From Aphrophora alni (lineage: Eukaryota; Arthropoda; Insecta; Hemiptera; Aphrophoridae), in NCBI GenBank assembly GCA_963513935.1, contig OY740770.1, forward strand, positions 89,402,198 to 89,466,197: a stretch of DNA of 64,000 nt, in the 5' to 3' direction. The notes under the pieces are model-generated. The model worked only from the letters and a program-made list of their open reading frames with translations, was not told where the DNA came from and made no database searches. Within the stretch, counting starts at the first letter, position 1; every line of letters begins with the position of its first letter. Of this stretch, positions 1 through 13,252 are shown in pieces. The translations under genes were made by a program, and so were the position numbers.

Positions 1-43
1 TAAAAATATAAATTCATTGAAGCGTAATATGTTTGAAAACTGT

Positions 44-45
<2 letters not shown>

Positions 46-123
<78 letters not shown>
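46..123. repeat. (TA)n microsatellite
   Basis: About 39 uninterrupted TA units. Such a run can extrude cruciforms and is prone to length error in assembly. Confidence 0.98.
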
Positions 124-126
<3 letters not shown>

Positions 127-641
127 TCATCCTACAAAATACTGAGAAAATAGTATTTATAATTTAACTAACTTTTCATAATTACTACACTTGTGGCTAA
201 CAGAAGTTATAAATAAATTTTAGTTTCGTAAACACGTGCCTTATCATAATAGCCTAATTTTTCAATGAGAAACTTTGAACGTTATAATGGATTTACGATG
301 TACAGGACAAGCGTTACTAATCCACTTAAATCTAGTTTGTGTTTTAAAATATCCATCAAAGGTATTTCCAAACTAACATGACGGATGAAATTTTATAGCG
401 CGTTGAGAATGTTGTAGTGTTTATGTATTTATATTGAACTTTCAGGGTTGTAGGATATGGGTCGTATACATTACTGTAAATAACAATGTTAATCTAACCA
501 ACCAAAAGAATGTTGTTACGAACTTCCATACTATTTGTAATCACTATCAGTTGTATCAGTTGTACTATCAGCATTAACTGAAAATAATTTACTTTTTCAG
601 TACTATTTTTTGTACAAGCATTAGAAAGATTAATAAAACAC
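124..641. other. AT-rich spacer, nothing recognised
   Basis: No gene, RNA or repeat structure was seen. Reading frames are short and full of stops. Confidence 0.6.
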
Positions 642-684
642 AGACACGCACGCACGCACGCGCTCGCGCGCGCCCTCGAACGCG

Positions 685-740
<56 letters not shown>
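642..740. repeat. Alternating purine-pyrimidine tract, CG-rich then (CA)28
   Basis: ACGC/CGCG-type alternation (642-684) runs into a perfect CA repeat (685-740). The tract alternates purine and pyrimidine almost throughout, which favours left-handed Z-DNA. A minus-strand open frame across it is low-complexity Cys/Val and is not a gene. Confidence 0.95.
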
Positions 741-743
<3 letters not shown>

Positions 744-2352
744 ACCAATTTTTTTAAATTACTCAGTTTACCATACGTGGTATTAAGGTTTACAGGGAAG
801 TTTTTAAAATTTAAAAACTCCCGAAGCTATTATTCAACATGTCAATCAAAATGTCATGTCAACGAATATTAATAAGACAAGCAAAATAGGGGTAATATCC
901 ATTTCTATTCAATCCGTTTAGCAGGCACACTAGAAATGTTTATATGGAGTTTTTTTCTTTTTTAATATAAAGACTACCACAATTATTAAGGTTCGAGAAA
1001 CAAGTATATAGGATCAATGTATTTTCTGGTCACTCTCTATTCAAAAGGAAATGAAGATTAGTGGAGGTAGGATTTGTTAAACATCGTGATGAACGTCTGC
1101 TATTAAGCTCATACGTTACTGCTACATATCTCTATTACTCGCTCTAGACAGTCTAAAGCTGTCTCGTACAATCGCCATTTCTTTATATTAGGTTAAAAAG
1201 TCGCTTTAAGTAGATAAAATAACGAATACAGCCCTGGTTCAAATATGGTGGATTTGAAAAACTCCTTTGTGAAACAAAAATGTTTAGTATGTATGCTTGA
1301 ATTAATTATTGTTCAGGTAGTCTTAAATTGGTTAAGAAATTATATAATATAATCTCAACTCAGAAGAGATACATATTCCGGATAGAGTAGAGAGTAAAAC
1401 TAAAGATGTTTGTAAAACGATATAGGTAAATAGTGAGAACTGGCTGTCAAAAGGGAGAATTTATTGTGAACTTTTGAATATCTGTTTTTTTTTCTTTTGT
1501 TTCTATTACTAATAACTTTTAAATTATAGCCGTTATATTAATAATAACTAGGAAAAAGCGCTGTTTAAAATATACTACTTTTAAAAATAAAAGTAATCGC
1601 AGTTTCTTTAATGGTGTATTTATTTTTTTTTAATCATGTCATTTATTTTAACACAGATCTCTTAATAGAACGTGTTGTGTAATATTGTATGAACTTACAT
1701 AGAGTGTGTTCAATTAATAGTTCAAGTGTCTCAAATTCAGACAAAAATACAGAAGAGAAAAACAAAATGTTCAGTAAAATGAAGGACGAATGTGCTTAAG
1801 AATAATCTGAAATTTACGGATATAATCTATATTTATATTGAAAATGTCACTCCTAGGAACTTTACAATGTATTATAGGATAGAGGTAAGGCTACTTATGT
1901 CGAGGTATTTAAGGAAGATTATATATATCCTGAAATTAATTTTAAAATTGTTAAACATGTTTGTATATACATAATAATATATTTAACAATATATATAAAA
2001 ATGTATAAACTGTTCATATAACATTATACTGACTAAATTATTGGCGGACTTCACTTACTTAAAAAATAGCCAAAGTAATTATATATGTTAGGATTATTTA
2101 GTTGTCCCTATACTTTTTACAAAACACTAAAACATTATACTACTCTCCAGACTAGGAAATTGTACCGAAGTTTCATCTGCACCAGTTCGAGAGATGTGAA
2201 AGATGCTGTAACGTAACTTAACGCCTCTGGCAGCGCTGAACAAAAGGGGTATATATCTGGTGTTATATTTTATTGTCAATTTCCGTAAGACCTTTATTAT
2301 AATATTAATTAGATAACAGACACTGAAATAATTAGGTGAATGTTGATCTTAC
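741..2352. other. AT-rich spacer, nothing recognised
   Basis: The longest frame in it (about 60 codons near 1.8-2.0 kb) has no recognisable motif and very AT-rich codon content. I see no feature to support. Confidence 0.55.
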
Positions 2353-2401
2353 CTTGTGGTGTGATGTTATGATGATTCCTGGCCAGGACTCTTCTGCAGA
2401 G
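2353..2401 (-). other. Candidate 49-bp internal exon (minus strand)
   Basis: On the minus strand a pyrimidine-rich acceptor (TTTTACTTCCAG) is followed by 49 bases and then a donor reading CAAG|GTAAGATC. Two of three frames are open across it; one would read VLARNHHNITPQ near its end. The island is less AT-rich than its surroundings, and the less AT-rich DNA continues on the plus side to about 2,640. I do not recognise the peptide, and no partner exons are identified. It could equally be a chance pair of splice-like motifs. Confidence 0.22.
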
Positions 2402-4250
2402 CTGGAAGTAAAATATCACAAACACACAAATACTCCAGTGTCTTTTTAAAATAGCGTGGTGAATTGAGGTTAAGCGTAAAAAAAAAATGTAAGCTGGTTT
2501 TTTTTTGGTAACACGCACACTCGACAATTGCAAAACAGCCTCTGATCAAACTTGCTCCTATTTTCGCATGAATCAAAAAAATGCGCACGCCGCCTTGTCA
2601 AGTGTGTAGATTAATTGGGTTTATTGCAGGGGCATATGAATACCAAACAGATGTCATTATGGAATTTGGCAGTTCTGACAACAGCGAAGGGTTCTGTGCT
2701 TCGCACATATTTTATCAATCAAGAAATAAATAGATAACAGAAATAGATTTATTTTTGTTGGATATAAAAACAGAAACTTATTTCAATAAGTTTCTTTTTC
2801 TTTCAATATAATCACTATACCGTAAATAAACTAAAATTTAAAATTCATAGTAGTTATGAAACAAATTCGAAGAAAAAAATATCAATGAGAACAGCCTAAA
2901 CTCTTCTCTCTTCATAGATGATAGCTTGGTTGATAAAATATATAAACTAACATTAAAAATACTTCTTAGAGACCCTTTAGAAAACAAATTGGCTTTTTAT
3001 AGGCAGATAATAATAAAAAAGTCTGAAATGTCGTTTTAAACTTAAGTTTCATAATTTAGATACTATCAAAATGCATCGAGACTTTATTAATTATTTGTTA
3101 GAAATGTTGACACCATAATAATTTTTTTAATGTACAACTCGACTTCATTTCCACGGACCTTCATAAACGTTTATAATTTAACTTCTTACCGTGCAATAAA
3201 ATATTCGATACTATGTTGCTACAATTAATTTATGTACTTTATTTTTAGTAAAATGTAATTCACATCTCCCTTTAAAATGCATTGTGATGGTGCGGTAACA
3301 ATATATTATGACTGTATTCTGACAGCAATGTATGTAACGAGAAAATATTTTCTACCCATGTTACCCACAACACAATTTATGTTTCCTGTCATATTTGTCA
3401 TCCAGTAAATATAGTGGCATTCTGGGTTGCACTGACGGTTGTATAAGAAACATAGTTTAAATATATCAAGGATTACAAAATATGTTATTCAAATATATTG
3501 TAAAAGAAATTTCATAAACGGCATCGTGTTACTTACCCACGTTTGCTATTGATTACTCCCCTTTACCGAATCTCGAGGTCGTAGCCGTGAAAATGTAAAT
3601 TTTAGATTTTAGCTATACTCTACCACAGCTATAGGAAATGTTTTATTTTAGAGACAAACATAGTTTTTTTACAAAATTTGATACTTAATAGTTTAATGAT
3701 ATTTGTTATCATGGCGTTATAATTAAAACAATTCAAAATATAAATTAAAATAATTGCATAAATCTGACCTCATTTGAAAATTTTCCTCTGCATTTATTGG
3801 GACACTGAGCAGTTATCTGTTCTTTTAAAATACTTTTGTTGTACTGTACTTATGTGACCATATGTTTGTAAACAGGCGGTATAACTGAAGTTTTGGTTTA
3901 CCGAAATTTCAGTAAGTAATAATTACTAATACAAAAAAATTATATATTTTTTTTAAACTTTTACGGAGAAGAGTATTAATTTTAATTAAATTGTGGTGCA
4001 AACTTAATCAGTATCAACATAATAGTAATAAAAAAATTACTCGAAAAACATGCGGTAATTTAATTTCGTATAAACTTCTTCATATAAAAAGGTTTTAATT
4101 AAATTGTCCCATTTAGAAATATTTTTATCTTAAGTTAATCAAAACTAGTAACCTAAACAATTGTTTTTTAGAATTGTATTAAAAAAGGTAAAACTGTGTT
4201 TTGTAAAGATTAGTAATAAAAAATGTTCGATTACGATATATAATTAGAGA
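2402..4250. other. AT-rich spacer, nothing recognised
   Basis: A moderately GC-richer patch (about 2,510-2,640) lies next to the candidate mini-exon. Two overlapping minus-strand frames run through it without recognisable domains. The rest is AT-rich with no supported feature. Confidence 0.5.
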
Positions 4251-4330
4251 TTAGGAAGTCAACTTATTTAAGCTAATATTAAGAAGTCAACTCAAGTAAG
4301 CTAATATTAGGTAGACAACTTAAGTAAAAC
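4251..4330. repeat. Short tandem repeat, 28-bp unit, three copies
   Basis: The unit contains AAGTCAACT...AAGCTAATAT. It recurs at 28-base spacing (landmarks near 4,256, 4,284 and 4,312) with several substitutions between copies, so it is an old minisatellite. Confidence 0.8.
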
Positions 4331-4542
4331 ATTATACTAGGCCATAAAAATTACAAATATAAATTTGGATAACGTAATTTACAACCTAAGCACACTTAGG
4401 TAAAATAGGTTTTACTAATATTTAAATCAAATTACGTTATTCCATGTTAAATTATTACTTTCAAGCAAAATATTAAAACAAATAAAATTAATAGTATACC
4501 AACGGTATTATAAAGTAACTTTTATTTCAACACTCCACTCAA

Positions 4543-4580
<38 letters not shown>

Positions 4581-7500
4581 TTTAATGTACACATTACGTA
4601 AAAACATCCTGAAAATTATATACTCATATGTTTTTTTTTTAATAGAAAAATAGTCGACTCCTTATTACATGTAGCAACTAGGAATTTTGAAATTAATTAA
4701 CTCCTTAAAATATTGCCTTTCTTATTCATTTCTAAAATACAAAAATTAACTTATCTCAGTGTTTTGTTTAAAAATAGAAGCTATGCATTCAAATAATAAA
4801 TTATTATTTTCTTGATGATTTTTTATTTCAAAAATCAAATTAAAAATCAAATAAAAACACAACGCTATATTTTATGTGATATACATAAAATATATAGAAA
4901 TTTTAACCTAATTTTTATATCTCCAAAGACATATAAAAATACCATATCATGTTTTCCCTAAATAAATCTAAACAAATGTTCTTCAAACACAGGAATTAAG
5001 ATGAACTTTTATTCTTTTTTACATTAAAATTTCAATAACTAAAATAATTTGTACTTCATAACAAATAATAATGACCACAAAAAAAAAGGAAATTATTATT
5101 GATGTGCGAAGGAAATTCTATCATCTCTTTACTAAAAAGGTACGTGAGGGAAAACAAAATAAACTAATTAAATAGACAGCTTATAAAATGAAAATTGGGC
5201 CCTATCCCTCCCCAAAATTGGGGCATTTTCAAAATTTAAAATAATTTCATCGAATTCTTTGAGGCCAAACTAGAGGGAAATGAGAAAGAAAAAGTGTAAA
5301 AGTAAGTTAGTAAGACTATAAATGCAGCTATAAATACTGCATGGGTGGTCTGCCTCACCCGGTATATATATATATATATGTGTGTGTGAGTTAAAATAAA
5401 TCATTTTGCATTCATTTGAGATTAATTTCAAAACAATAAAGAAAACATTGCAATGCACATAAATTTTAACACTAATATAATAATTACATAACAACAAACT
5501 CTAAAAAATTATACATAAATATTTATTTAGCTGACATTTCGACAACCAATATGTGATAGGCCTACATTAACAAGATGTAACATTTTAATTTTCCGGTATA
5601 ACATTCAATTTTACCTATCTTACATTTTAGCTTTATTGCTTGAGCAGATGTAAGTAATTGCTTGGGGATTGTAGCAGGTGTACGTTTCAAACCTACTATA
5701 GTAACTGTTTAACGTTCACTGTTGAATTTTACAAGTCATTTAACAGGCAATGAAACAGTAATTTGTGTTCAATTTGTTATGTAAGACCCTTTAAAAGCAT
5801 TCTAAATATAAACTATGGTAATTTTATTTAACGCATTATTATGTTTGTATAAATGTGTATTGATTACCCAGTAAACTCAGTACAAAAAAATAAGATTATC
5901 GAAACAATTTGACCTCAAGTATTTATTGATATTTAAAATTATGTATACACTTTAGATATCTTAATATATAATAATAATTTTTTTATAAAACAAACATTTT
6001 ATGATGACAAATTACAAAAAATTTTGAGTGTCGCACTTAACATCAATCTCTATTCTTCGAAATCTATAAATGATTCTTTTATTATTAACACATATCAACT
6101 AAATAAAAATTATAAAATAATAACAGAAATTACGTTTTGATAATAACAATGTACAGTGGTTTTTACAGCCTATTGTTCAAACGAACCAAACATCATATAA
6201 ACCTTTTGGTTAGCATTCTGGTACACTAAATGAGTTAGAAGGTCTGTAGGTGAATAGTGTAGAAATTAATTTAGTCTTTTTCTAGCTTGAGCCACACAAA
6301 TATTTTATTTTTTTGTCAGGGAAAGTTTAAACATAGGACCTCCAGAATAGTCTCCTGTTCCGTATATGTGTTTTCTAATACCACAGTATGCCGTTACAAA
6401 AATCACAATTTTTATCAACCCTTTTCTGTTGACACGAAATAATTTTCCACTGTGTTTAGCACCTCCTTCATAAATATTTAGTTATGAATGTACCCTAAAG
6501 CAAGTCTTATATTTAACTTTGTATATCGATATCCGTAAAGAAGTTAGTTTCAGGGCCGATAAACTGTGTTGCGTATCCTTCCACAAACACTTTGTCAGCT
6601 TCCACGTGGATAACATTTAAATTGGTGGTTAAATGTACTTTTTTGTTTGTAACATTATTGTTTTGTATACTAAAATCCAATGACAACTATAAAATATAAT
6701 TAATTAATAAAACATACCATGGAAACTTACACAGGTCCTGAACTTGAGCTTAGGAATGGAGTATATATTACATTGAGGTTACATAATTTCATGAATAAAC
6801 ACTCAAATATATTTATATTACCTAAGAGCATATAAACCGATAATAGTAGCTAATTGATGTATAAAGATTTACAGAATAGGATATTAAAACTGGACTTATT
6901 GAAACTATTGTCGCCAGTTCACTCATTTCAATAATGGGAAAATATGTTACAAGTCCCGTTCATATTTTAATTAGTAAATTAAAATAAATTTTTAATTTGA
7001 CTTATATTTATGGGGGGATGAAAGAACCAAAACTAAGGTATGGATTGTATTCTATAAAACTTTAGACAAATTTATTACTTAAGTAAATTTTAGTTTAATT
7101 TTCATTTCTTTTTCTATAGGCAATCCAGTTTGCATTGAATGATATTTCAAACAAGTATATGGTTTTCAACACTTTTGGTACATTAACATCATTTACTTAT
7201 TTCTAGAATAGCAATTTCATAAAATAATAATTCCGGATTGTAGTTAGAGTTGTGTTAGATGAGGTGGTTCAAAGAGGTTTAAAATATCAAATTTCACGTA
7301 GAGAAATGTGATCTTCAATTAATAGTCTCCTTGAATCAAAAAAATAACATAAGGAAAATTAATTTTGACCATTCAAAATCAAAATGGCGGCAAAAGAGTT
7401 ATTTTATTTACGAAGCAAACTATACCACTGTGAAAATGAATGTGAAGCTTAGGTGTAAGATGCGTTCCCATCGCCTTGGTACTGCAATGAAAGAGGTGGG

Positions 7501-10029
7501 AGAGCATCGTAAGGTGCTTGTCGAGGCGAAACTTTAGTTTGTCTAAAGGACTTGCCTACAGTGTTCCAGGTGTTTTGGAAGAACTGTTGAGGATAGGGTC
7601 ACTTCATTTGAACTAATAGTAATGCCGTTTGGTAAAATGATAGGAGTATAAAGGTTGGTCACTTGGACAGTTTTGTAAGTAGCTATAACTCCTGTCTTGG
7701 GTTTGGAAGTAGTAATTAAACCCGGGGACCCGTCAAAACAATATCTACAAAAAGTGACAGTTTGTCGAGCCGCGTGAATACTGATAACTTCTTTTTGAGT
7801 CGGTGAACCATTTTTTAGGGAAATCTATTGTCTTGCCTTCTGAGTTGATCGTTTCGTACCAAAGTAGTAAATCAATAATTATTTTATCCAACATTTATTT
7901 TTGTGTGGTAAAGAAAACATACAACTAGTTTTCTGTATGTCATTTATCATGTTGGTCGTGATATTTGAAAATTATAACTACCAACCCTAACCCAAAACAA
8001 TTAAAAAAGTAAACCTGTTCTAAAAAGGGTTGTAAGTCTCATTTAAAGTGATTGCCGCAAACCGAGTTCAAATATCTCAAATATATAATTTTAAATAAGA
8101 GAGGGGGGTAGGTTATTTTTCGCCACCGTGTGTCTAGTCAGGGAGAAGTAAATAAGATTTTATATTCGTAATATATACTGGTTGATATTTCAATAAAATA
8201 TTCTAAGAAGGAGGTGAGAGAATAAGAGGAGGAAGAGTGACCTTTGAAACATCAATTTAACCGTAACACATGAAATGTTTCCCCCCCTCATATTAAATCT
8301 TCTTTTGTATAATAGATTTCTTTTAAACAACATTGTGTGGAGATCTAGGATTTGCACATAAGAAGTTATTACTGGGGTTTATAAGACTATTAAGTAAACA
8401 TGTATCTACCTCAAGAATTTTGGAAGTGTAAAACCGAATAGATTTTTTTAAAAGTCGAGCATACATAATTTTACCTAAATTAGCAATATTACGTCCACTG
8501 CAGTATTTAATTTAACCTAAGTATTTATATATTGTGCCAAAACTAGTGGCATTATATATGCATACGTTCGATTGACATTTTGCAGTCTCTGGTGTCGGAG
8601 TTTTAATTAGGGAGATAATAGAAATACCCTGTTACAATATTATAGCACCAATGAAACGGCATAATTTAATTATAAACACATACTTTTTGCTTTTAATATA
8701 TAATGCGCTGTTACAATACAAACATAACTCTCGCATCAATATTTAAGTTTAATAACATCTATTTATAACACCAGTATTATGAGTTGGATATTATAATTAT
8801 GTTGGATACTTTGATATATTTATGTGCAATAATTACATTTTATGTCAATATAGTTTAGAGATGATCGGAATCCGAATTTTAGGATTCAGTAGTCTTGTTA
8901 CCCAATGTATACTGTCCAATGTAATACGTTACATTTGAAAAATAATTAATTTTTAACGTATTAATAAGGTTTCAATTTGTCGCATTTAACAATAAAAAAT
9001 GCCAAAATATGAAATAATTTATTTTCATAAATGGTTAGAATGTATCAAAGTATTTATTGGCATACTGTTCAAGTTTTCAGTTACTTTTCCGTAATATAAT
9101 CATTCTTTAATCAAGACGACTTTTCAATGACTAATATATCAGTTAACAAATGTTAACAAACTCTCTTGGCACTAATCTATAATTGGAAAGGCAGTGTCTA
9201 GCTTAGATAACAACAGGGAAGCTTCATGACTAAGCCAACATCAACAATTTCATCACAATATCATCAACTATATACGGTTTTAGTTAAATATGATATAATA
9301 TATTGATATATGAACAGCCATCAACTAATACAATATATATTATTAATTCTATTACTTCCCACAGTACATTATCATTTCAATATTTTAGCGTAAACGTGAT
9401 ATAAATTGCATGCTTTACCAAATGCTGTATACAACTATAACGTACATTAAAAAAAAATGGAAATTATAGCTTTTAAAATAATTTGTTTAAGAAGAACAAG
9501 ATTCTTGTGTCAGAATTTAAAGAAATCCTATCGTAGACATCCTGCGTACAGGACTTTCAGTGTTGGACAAAGGACATTAAAATTTGTTAATGAACAAGCA
9601 AAGAGTTGTACAAGACGTACTACGCAAGAGGATGACGTATTAGGATGACGTATTGGTTTATTTCAATGGACATTACGTCCCTGAGAATAATTTATATTAC
9701 ATTTTTTCTGTGTTCATCACTAAGTTAGTAAAATCATTCGGGTAAAGTAAATATAATAACTAAAAGTTTTTATACAATTGGGGGAGGGGAGTTCCAGTAG
9801 TTTACTACTGAAGGGAACAATACAGCCTATGCCAGACATAGGAAGCCTAATAATTTCAGTAGGATGTATATATCTATTTTTGTATTTGCAACACCGTATT
9901 ACAGAAAAGACGACGAAACTGACTGAAGGTCAGGCTTGTGGATACCTAAAAGGGTGAAGTGTTTGGTTAAACTAAAGGACACATACCTACGGTTCGTTTC
10001 AATTTATATTGAATTTCATCTTTCCTTAT
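4331..10029. other. AT-rich spacer with scattered short AT repeats
   Basis: It contains a (TA)n run near 4,548-4,575 and a mixed TA/TG run near 5,362-5,389. Two small plus-strand frames (7,331-7,537 and 9,457-9,648) have more balanced codons than their surroundings, but show no recognisable domain, splice context or partner frames. I do not call them genes. Confidence 0.5.
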
Positions 10030-10775
10030 GTACATACAAATTTGTGTTTGCATTTTTGTAAGTTAATTTAAACAGGTTTAGTCCTTATCTTTTAATTTTT
10101 TTAATTTATTTTAATGATTTTGTGTGTGATGAGGTTTTTATTTTGTGTTTCGGTACCTTTAAATCTTTGTTTTTTGTTTTTTTCATAAATGTTAAATGGT
10201 TTTAATTGTGTATACGTGTATTATGAGGTATTTTATTAGAGTGTATTTTATCAGGTTTATACATTGTGATTTTGCGTTTAATGTTTCTGTTAATTTATTA
10301 TTATTGATTATTCTTCATTGTTTTGTTTGTTTATTTTTTAATTTTTCTTTGTTGACAATTATATTTCATAACTATTGTGTTATCCTCTTTTGTTTCTTAG
10401 TGATGCATTTTTTATGATTTTGTGAACAAAGATTTATGGTTGCTCTATGTTTATGGGTATTATGTGCCCATACTCGGGTGCATATGTTTTACGTTTATGT
10501 AGATATTTATCATTATGCATTCTCTGCATTTTTCCACTTAATTATTCCTCTGTAAATTTATTTTATTCTCTCCTTCCGTACTTTTTATTGTGTATTTACT
10601 TACAATCGTTTTTATGAACTTTCTTATGGGCATTATTATTAGTTTTCATTTTTTAATTTTTTAATTTTCTTTTACTAATTTTGTGTCTTTATTTTTTGTT
10701 GTTTTACTTGTATTTTCGATTACCTTATATTCGCTGGTATGTATATACGAATGTAAGTTTCTGTGTTTTACTTTG

Positions 10776-10830
<55 letters not shown>

Positions 10831-10950
10831 GAACATATTTGTTATGATAGAATGTTTTTTGTTATTTGTGTGTGTAGGGGGGGGGGGGTATTAGCTATAT
10901 CATTTATGATTAGTTATTTGTATTGGGCTATATTTATGTCGGATACCTAA
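10030..10950 (+). other. T-rich, strand-asymmetric block
   Basis: On the plus strand this block is dominated by T and G, with few C runs. It gives spurious hydrophobic frames (10,196-10,417 and 10,681-10,950) rich in Phe, Leu and Ile. It ends just upstream of the retroelement fragment and holds a (TA)n tract and a G run near 10,877-10,888. No mitochondrial gene or other protein is recognised in it. Confidence 0.5.
10777..10828. repeat. (TA)n microsatellite
   Basis: About 26 TA units inside the T-rich block. Confidence 0.97.
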
Positions 10951-10997
10951 TTAAGACAATACATATATGTTGTATTAACCTAAGAGGTTTTATCGTT

Positions 10998-11011
10998 AAT
11001 ATGTTGTGATG
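10998..11011 (+). repeat. Target-site duplication, left copy
   Basis: AATATGTTGTGATG occurs here and again at 11,626-11,639, exactly bracketing the retroelement fragment. The leading AA could belong to the element's tail, so the minimum duplication is 12 bp. Confidence 0.88.
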
Positions 11012-11625
11012 CACTTTGACATGGTGGCAGCACCGCTGAGACAGGGAATCACAGGGCCGGTGAACAGCAACCCTTATAAAAGATAATAAAGAGTGGATAA
11101 ATCGAAGACGTGTGGAGGTGAATTTTTTCACCACTCGGTTTATGACAGGTCACGGATACCTTCGTTCGTACCTGGAAAAGATGGGAAAGTTTACATCAGC
11201 TAACTGCTTAAGGTGTAGAGACGCCAGAGATGACGGGAAACATACGCTTTTTGATTGTGAGCGCTTTTCTCAACAGAGGAGGGATATCAAGAACAAGGTA
11301 GGAGACCTAACCTTGTCCATTATGCAAATGATGTTAACATCCAGAGAGAAATGGATAGCAATATCGAGGTATATCGAGACTGCATTGCGATGTAAGAAGG
11401 AGGAAGGTTAGCTAGAGCCATAACAATAGCAGAATATGAGACCTAAACAGGACAAAAGCAGGCACCACTCTGATGAAGTGCGAGAGCGGTACCGGAGTGA
11501 AAAATGTCAGGGAAAGAGGAAGGTTTTAGTCGGTAGACCATTCGGAAAGTACGACTCATAAGTCCCCTTGGGTCGAGTGCATAATACAAGTTTGCCTAAC
11601 CTCTATAAATAATAAAAAAATAAAA
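11012..11625 (+). mobile_element. 5'-truncated non-LTR retrotransposon (R1/I-like), 3' end only
   Basis: The insert starts inside coding sequence, keeps the 3' UTR and ends in an A-rich tail before the right target duplication. This is the usual result of incomplete target-primed reverse transcription. The coding remnant matches the C-terminal region of R1/I-type ORF2 proteins, with a TGHGYLRSYL segment and a Cys-Cys-His-Cys cluster. The 14-bp duplication argues against a fixed rDNA-type target. The exact clade is inferred from motif layout only. Confidence 0.85.
11016..11411 (+). pseudogene. C-terminal remnant of retrotransposon ORF2
   Basis: The frame reads WWQHR-stop-DRESQGR-stop-TATLIKDNKEWINRRR and then stays open to the stop at 11,409-11,411. 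Both internal stops (TGA at 11,037-11,039 and 11,061-11,063) sit where this family has Trp, so each is explained by one TGG-to-TGA change. Downstream are TGHGYLRSYLEKMG and then a Cys-X2-Cys...His-X4-Cys arrangement (NCLRCRD...GKHTLFDCERF), the terminal zinc-finger-like motif of R1/I-type ORF2. The reverse-transcriptase and endonuclease domains are missing, so it is dead. Confidence 0.82.
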
Positions 11626-11639
11626 AATATGTTGTGATG
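11626..11639 (+). repeat. Target-site duplication, right copy
   Basis: It matches 10,998-11,011 over 14 bases. The bases beyond differ (C against G). Confidence 0.88.
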
Positions 11640-13252
11640 GGATTGGACTTGGTTGCGTGGATAAACTAATTCCTCTTTTTATTATTGTGAGGCTTTGGCT
11701 TTGCCAGACATAGTCCTATATCAGTATGATTTGTATTCATCCAACATATTTATGACACGATATGAGTGCTGTAACTTAAGAATATATAGCACCTGGAAAA
11801 TGTTGACAAATATGCTAAAAGTTTGGTGGCATCGGATTATAATTTACAAATGCTGAAATGGGTCAAAAACGTGACGGCTATGCAACAAGAGAGAGTAAAA
11901 CACCTCTGTTTCGATGATTTTTATTTTTAAATAATTCACTTATATTTTCAATCTCGTGTAGATTCCTTTTAGGTAATATTAGTTATTGAGACATGTCAAA
12001 TTAATCCTTTATTTTAAATATTTTAAAAGAAAATAATAAAAGGGCCTTATTTTAGAGAGCAGGACAATAAACGGAACTGCTTCTTCCATACCATTTGGTA
12101 GTACAGGTTACACATGTAACATTGGAGGTTTCTATGATAGTGTCATAGTACACTGTCAATAATATTGTATTGAATTCGTTGACGAGTATGTTTGTATTCT
12201 CAGGGCCGTAAAATTGTGTTTCAACTATTGTAAGGTTTCTTCTATCATAATCGCCCCTATTATGTTAGTGCCCAAACAAGTCGGCCCAAACATTTACTAT
12301 AGGGCAGCATTGCTTGTTTTAATCTCTAGCCCTTTAGTATTTCAGATATGCAATAACGCCTATTTATATTTTTTATACACTGTAGAGTTTTGATTTAAAT
12401 CCAACCACTTCCTGAATTAATTATTATATTATGTATGGGTGAACGTTTGTCAATTTCAGAATACCAAGCTTAAAGTACTTAGCCTTAGGTCTTCATTTAG
12501 AGGAATTTATCTACCACATATTTTGGGTTTACTTCCCAAAACTTTTTTGAAGTTTCCTCAGATAATATGTTTTTTGGACTTTCAATTGTAGGTTTATCTT
12601 TGACTCTTACTATTTCTTTCAAATTATGTATAAAGATGGAAATACTTTGTTGACTTATTTACTTAATTACTTAATAGCAGGATACATATTGTAGAGAATA
12701 GTGTGTACTATTTGTGTCTTCCTCCATCCATGTACATAAAGCAATAATACACCAATTCCCTCTTTTGAACTTATTTTACCATTAACAACTGTAACACAAT
12801 AAAATGCTTCGAAAATTAACTAATAGAGTAATTTATGGCAATTAATAGCTACCGATAACATAATGGTGAATATAAGGAGTGTTATCAAACCTGTACACTT
12901 CAATAATTGTTGTTACAGAAAGTAAACAGAGTGGAGTCTGAGAATCTCTTATCTTAACAGGGTTGTTTCTTTTGTTATTTAAGGGAATTATCTGTTACCT
13001 CTCTATTGTCCTTTAAATTGTGCATTGAAATGGAATATTCACCTATTAATATTCATAACCTGGTAATAAATATGTTCGTTAAAGTAGAACAAAGTGAAAA
13101 CGCCTAATTTATCATCTTAAAGATAATACAAATTGAATATTATAAAAGACTAAGGTAAAGGTTATTTTGAAATTAATATTATTTTTGACTTTTGCATTGC
13201 CCTTTCAATTTATGTCACGATTATTCAAATCTTTATATTATTCTATGATATA
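11640..13252. other. AT-rich spacer, nothing recognised
   Basis: Composition is slightly less AT-rich near 12.1-12.5 kb, but no open frame, RNA or repeat is supported. Confidence 0.5.

Noticed and set aside
10196..10417. Hydrophobic frame resembling mitochondrial-type protein
   Set aside because: No mitochondrial gene motif is recognised; the composition follows from T-rich strand bias.
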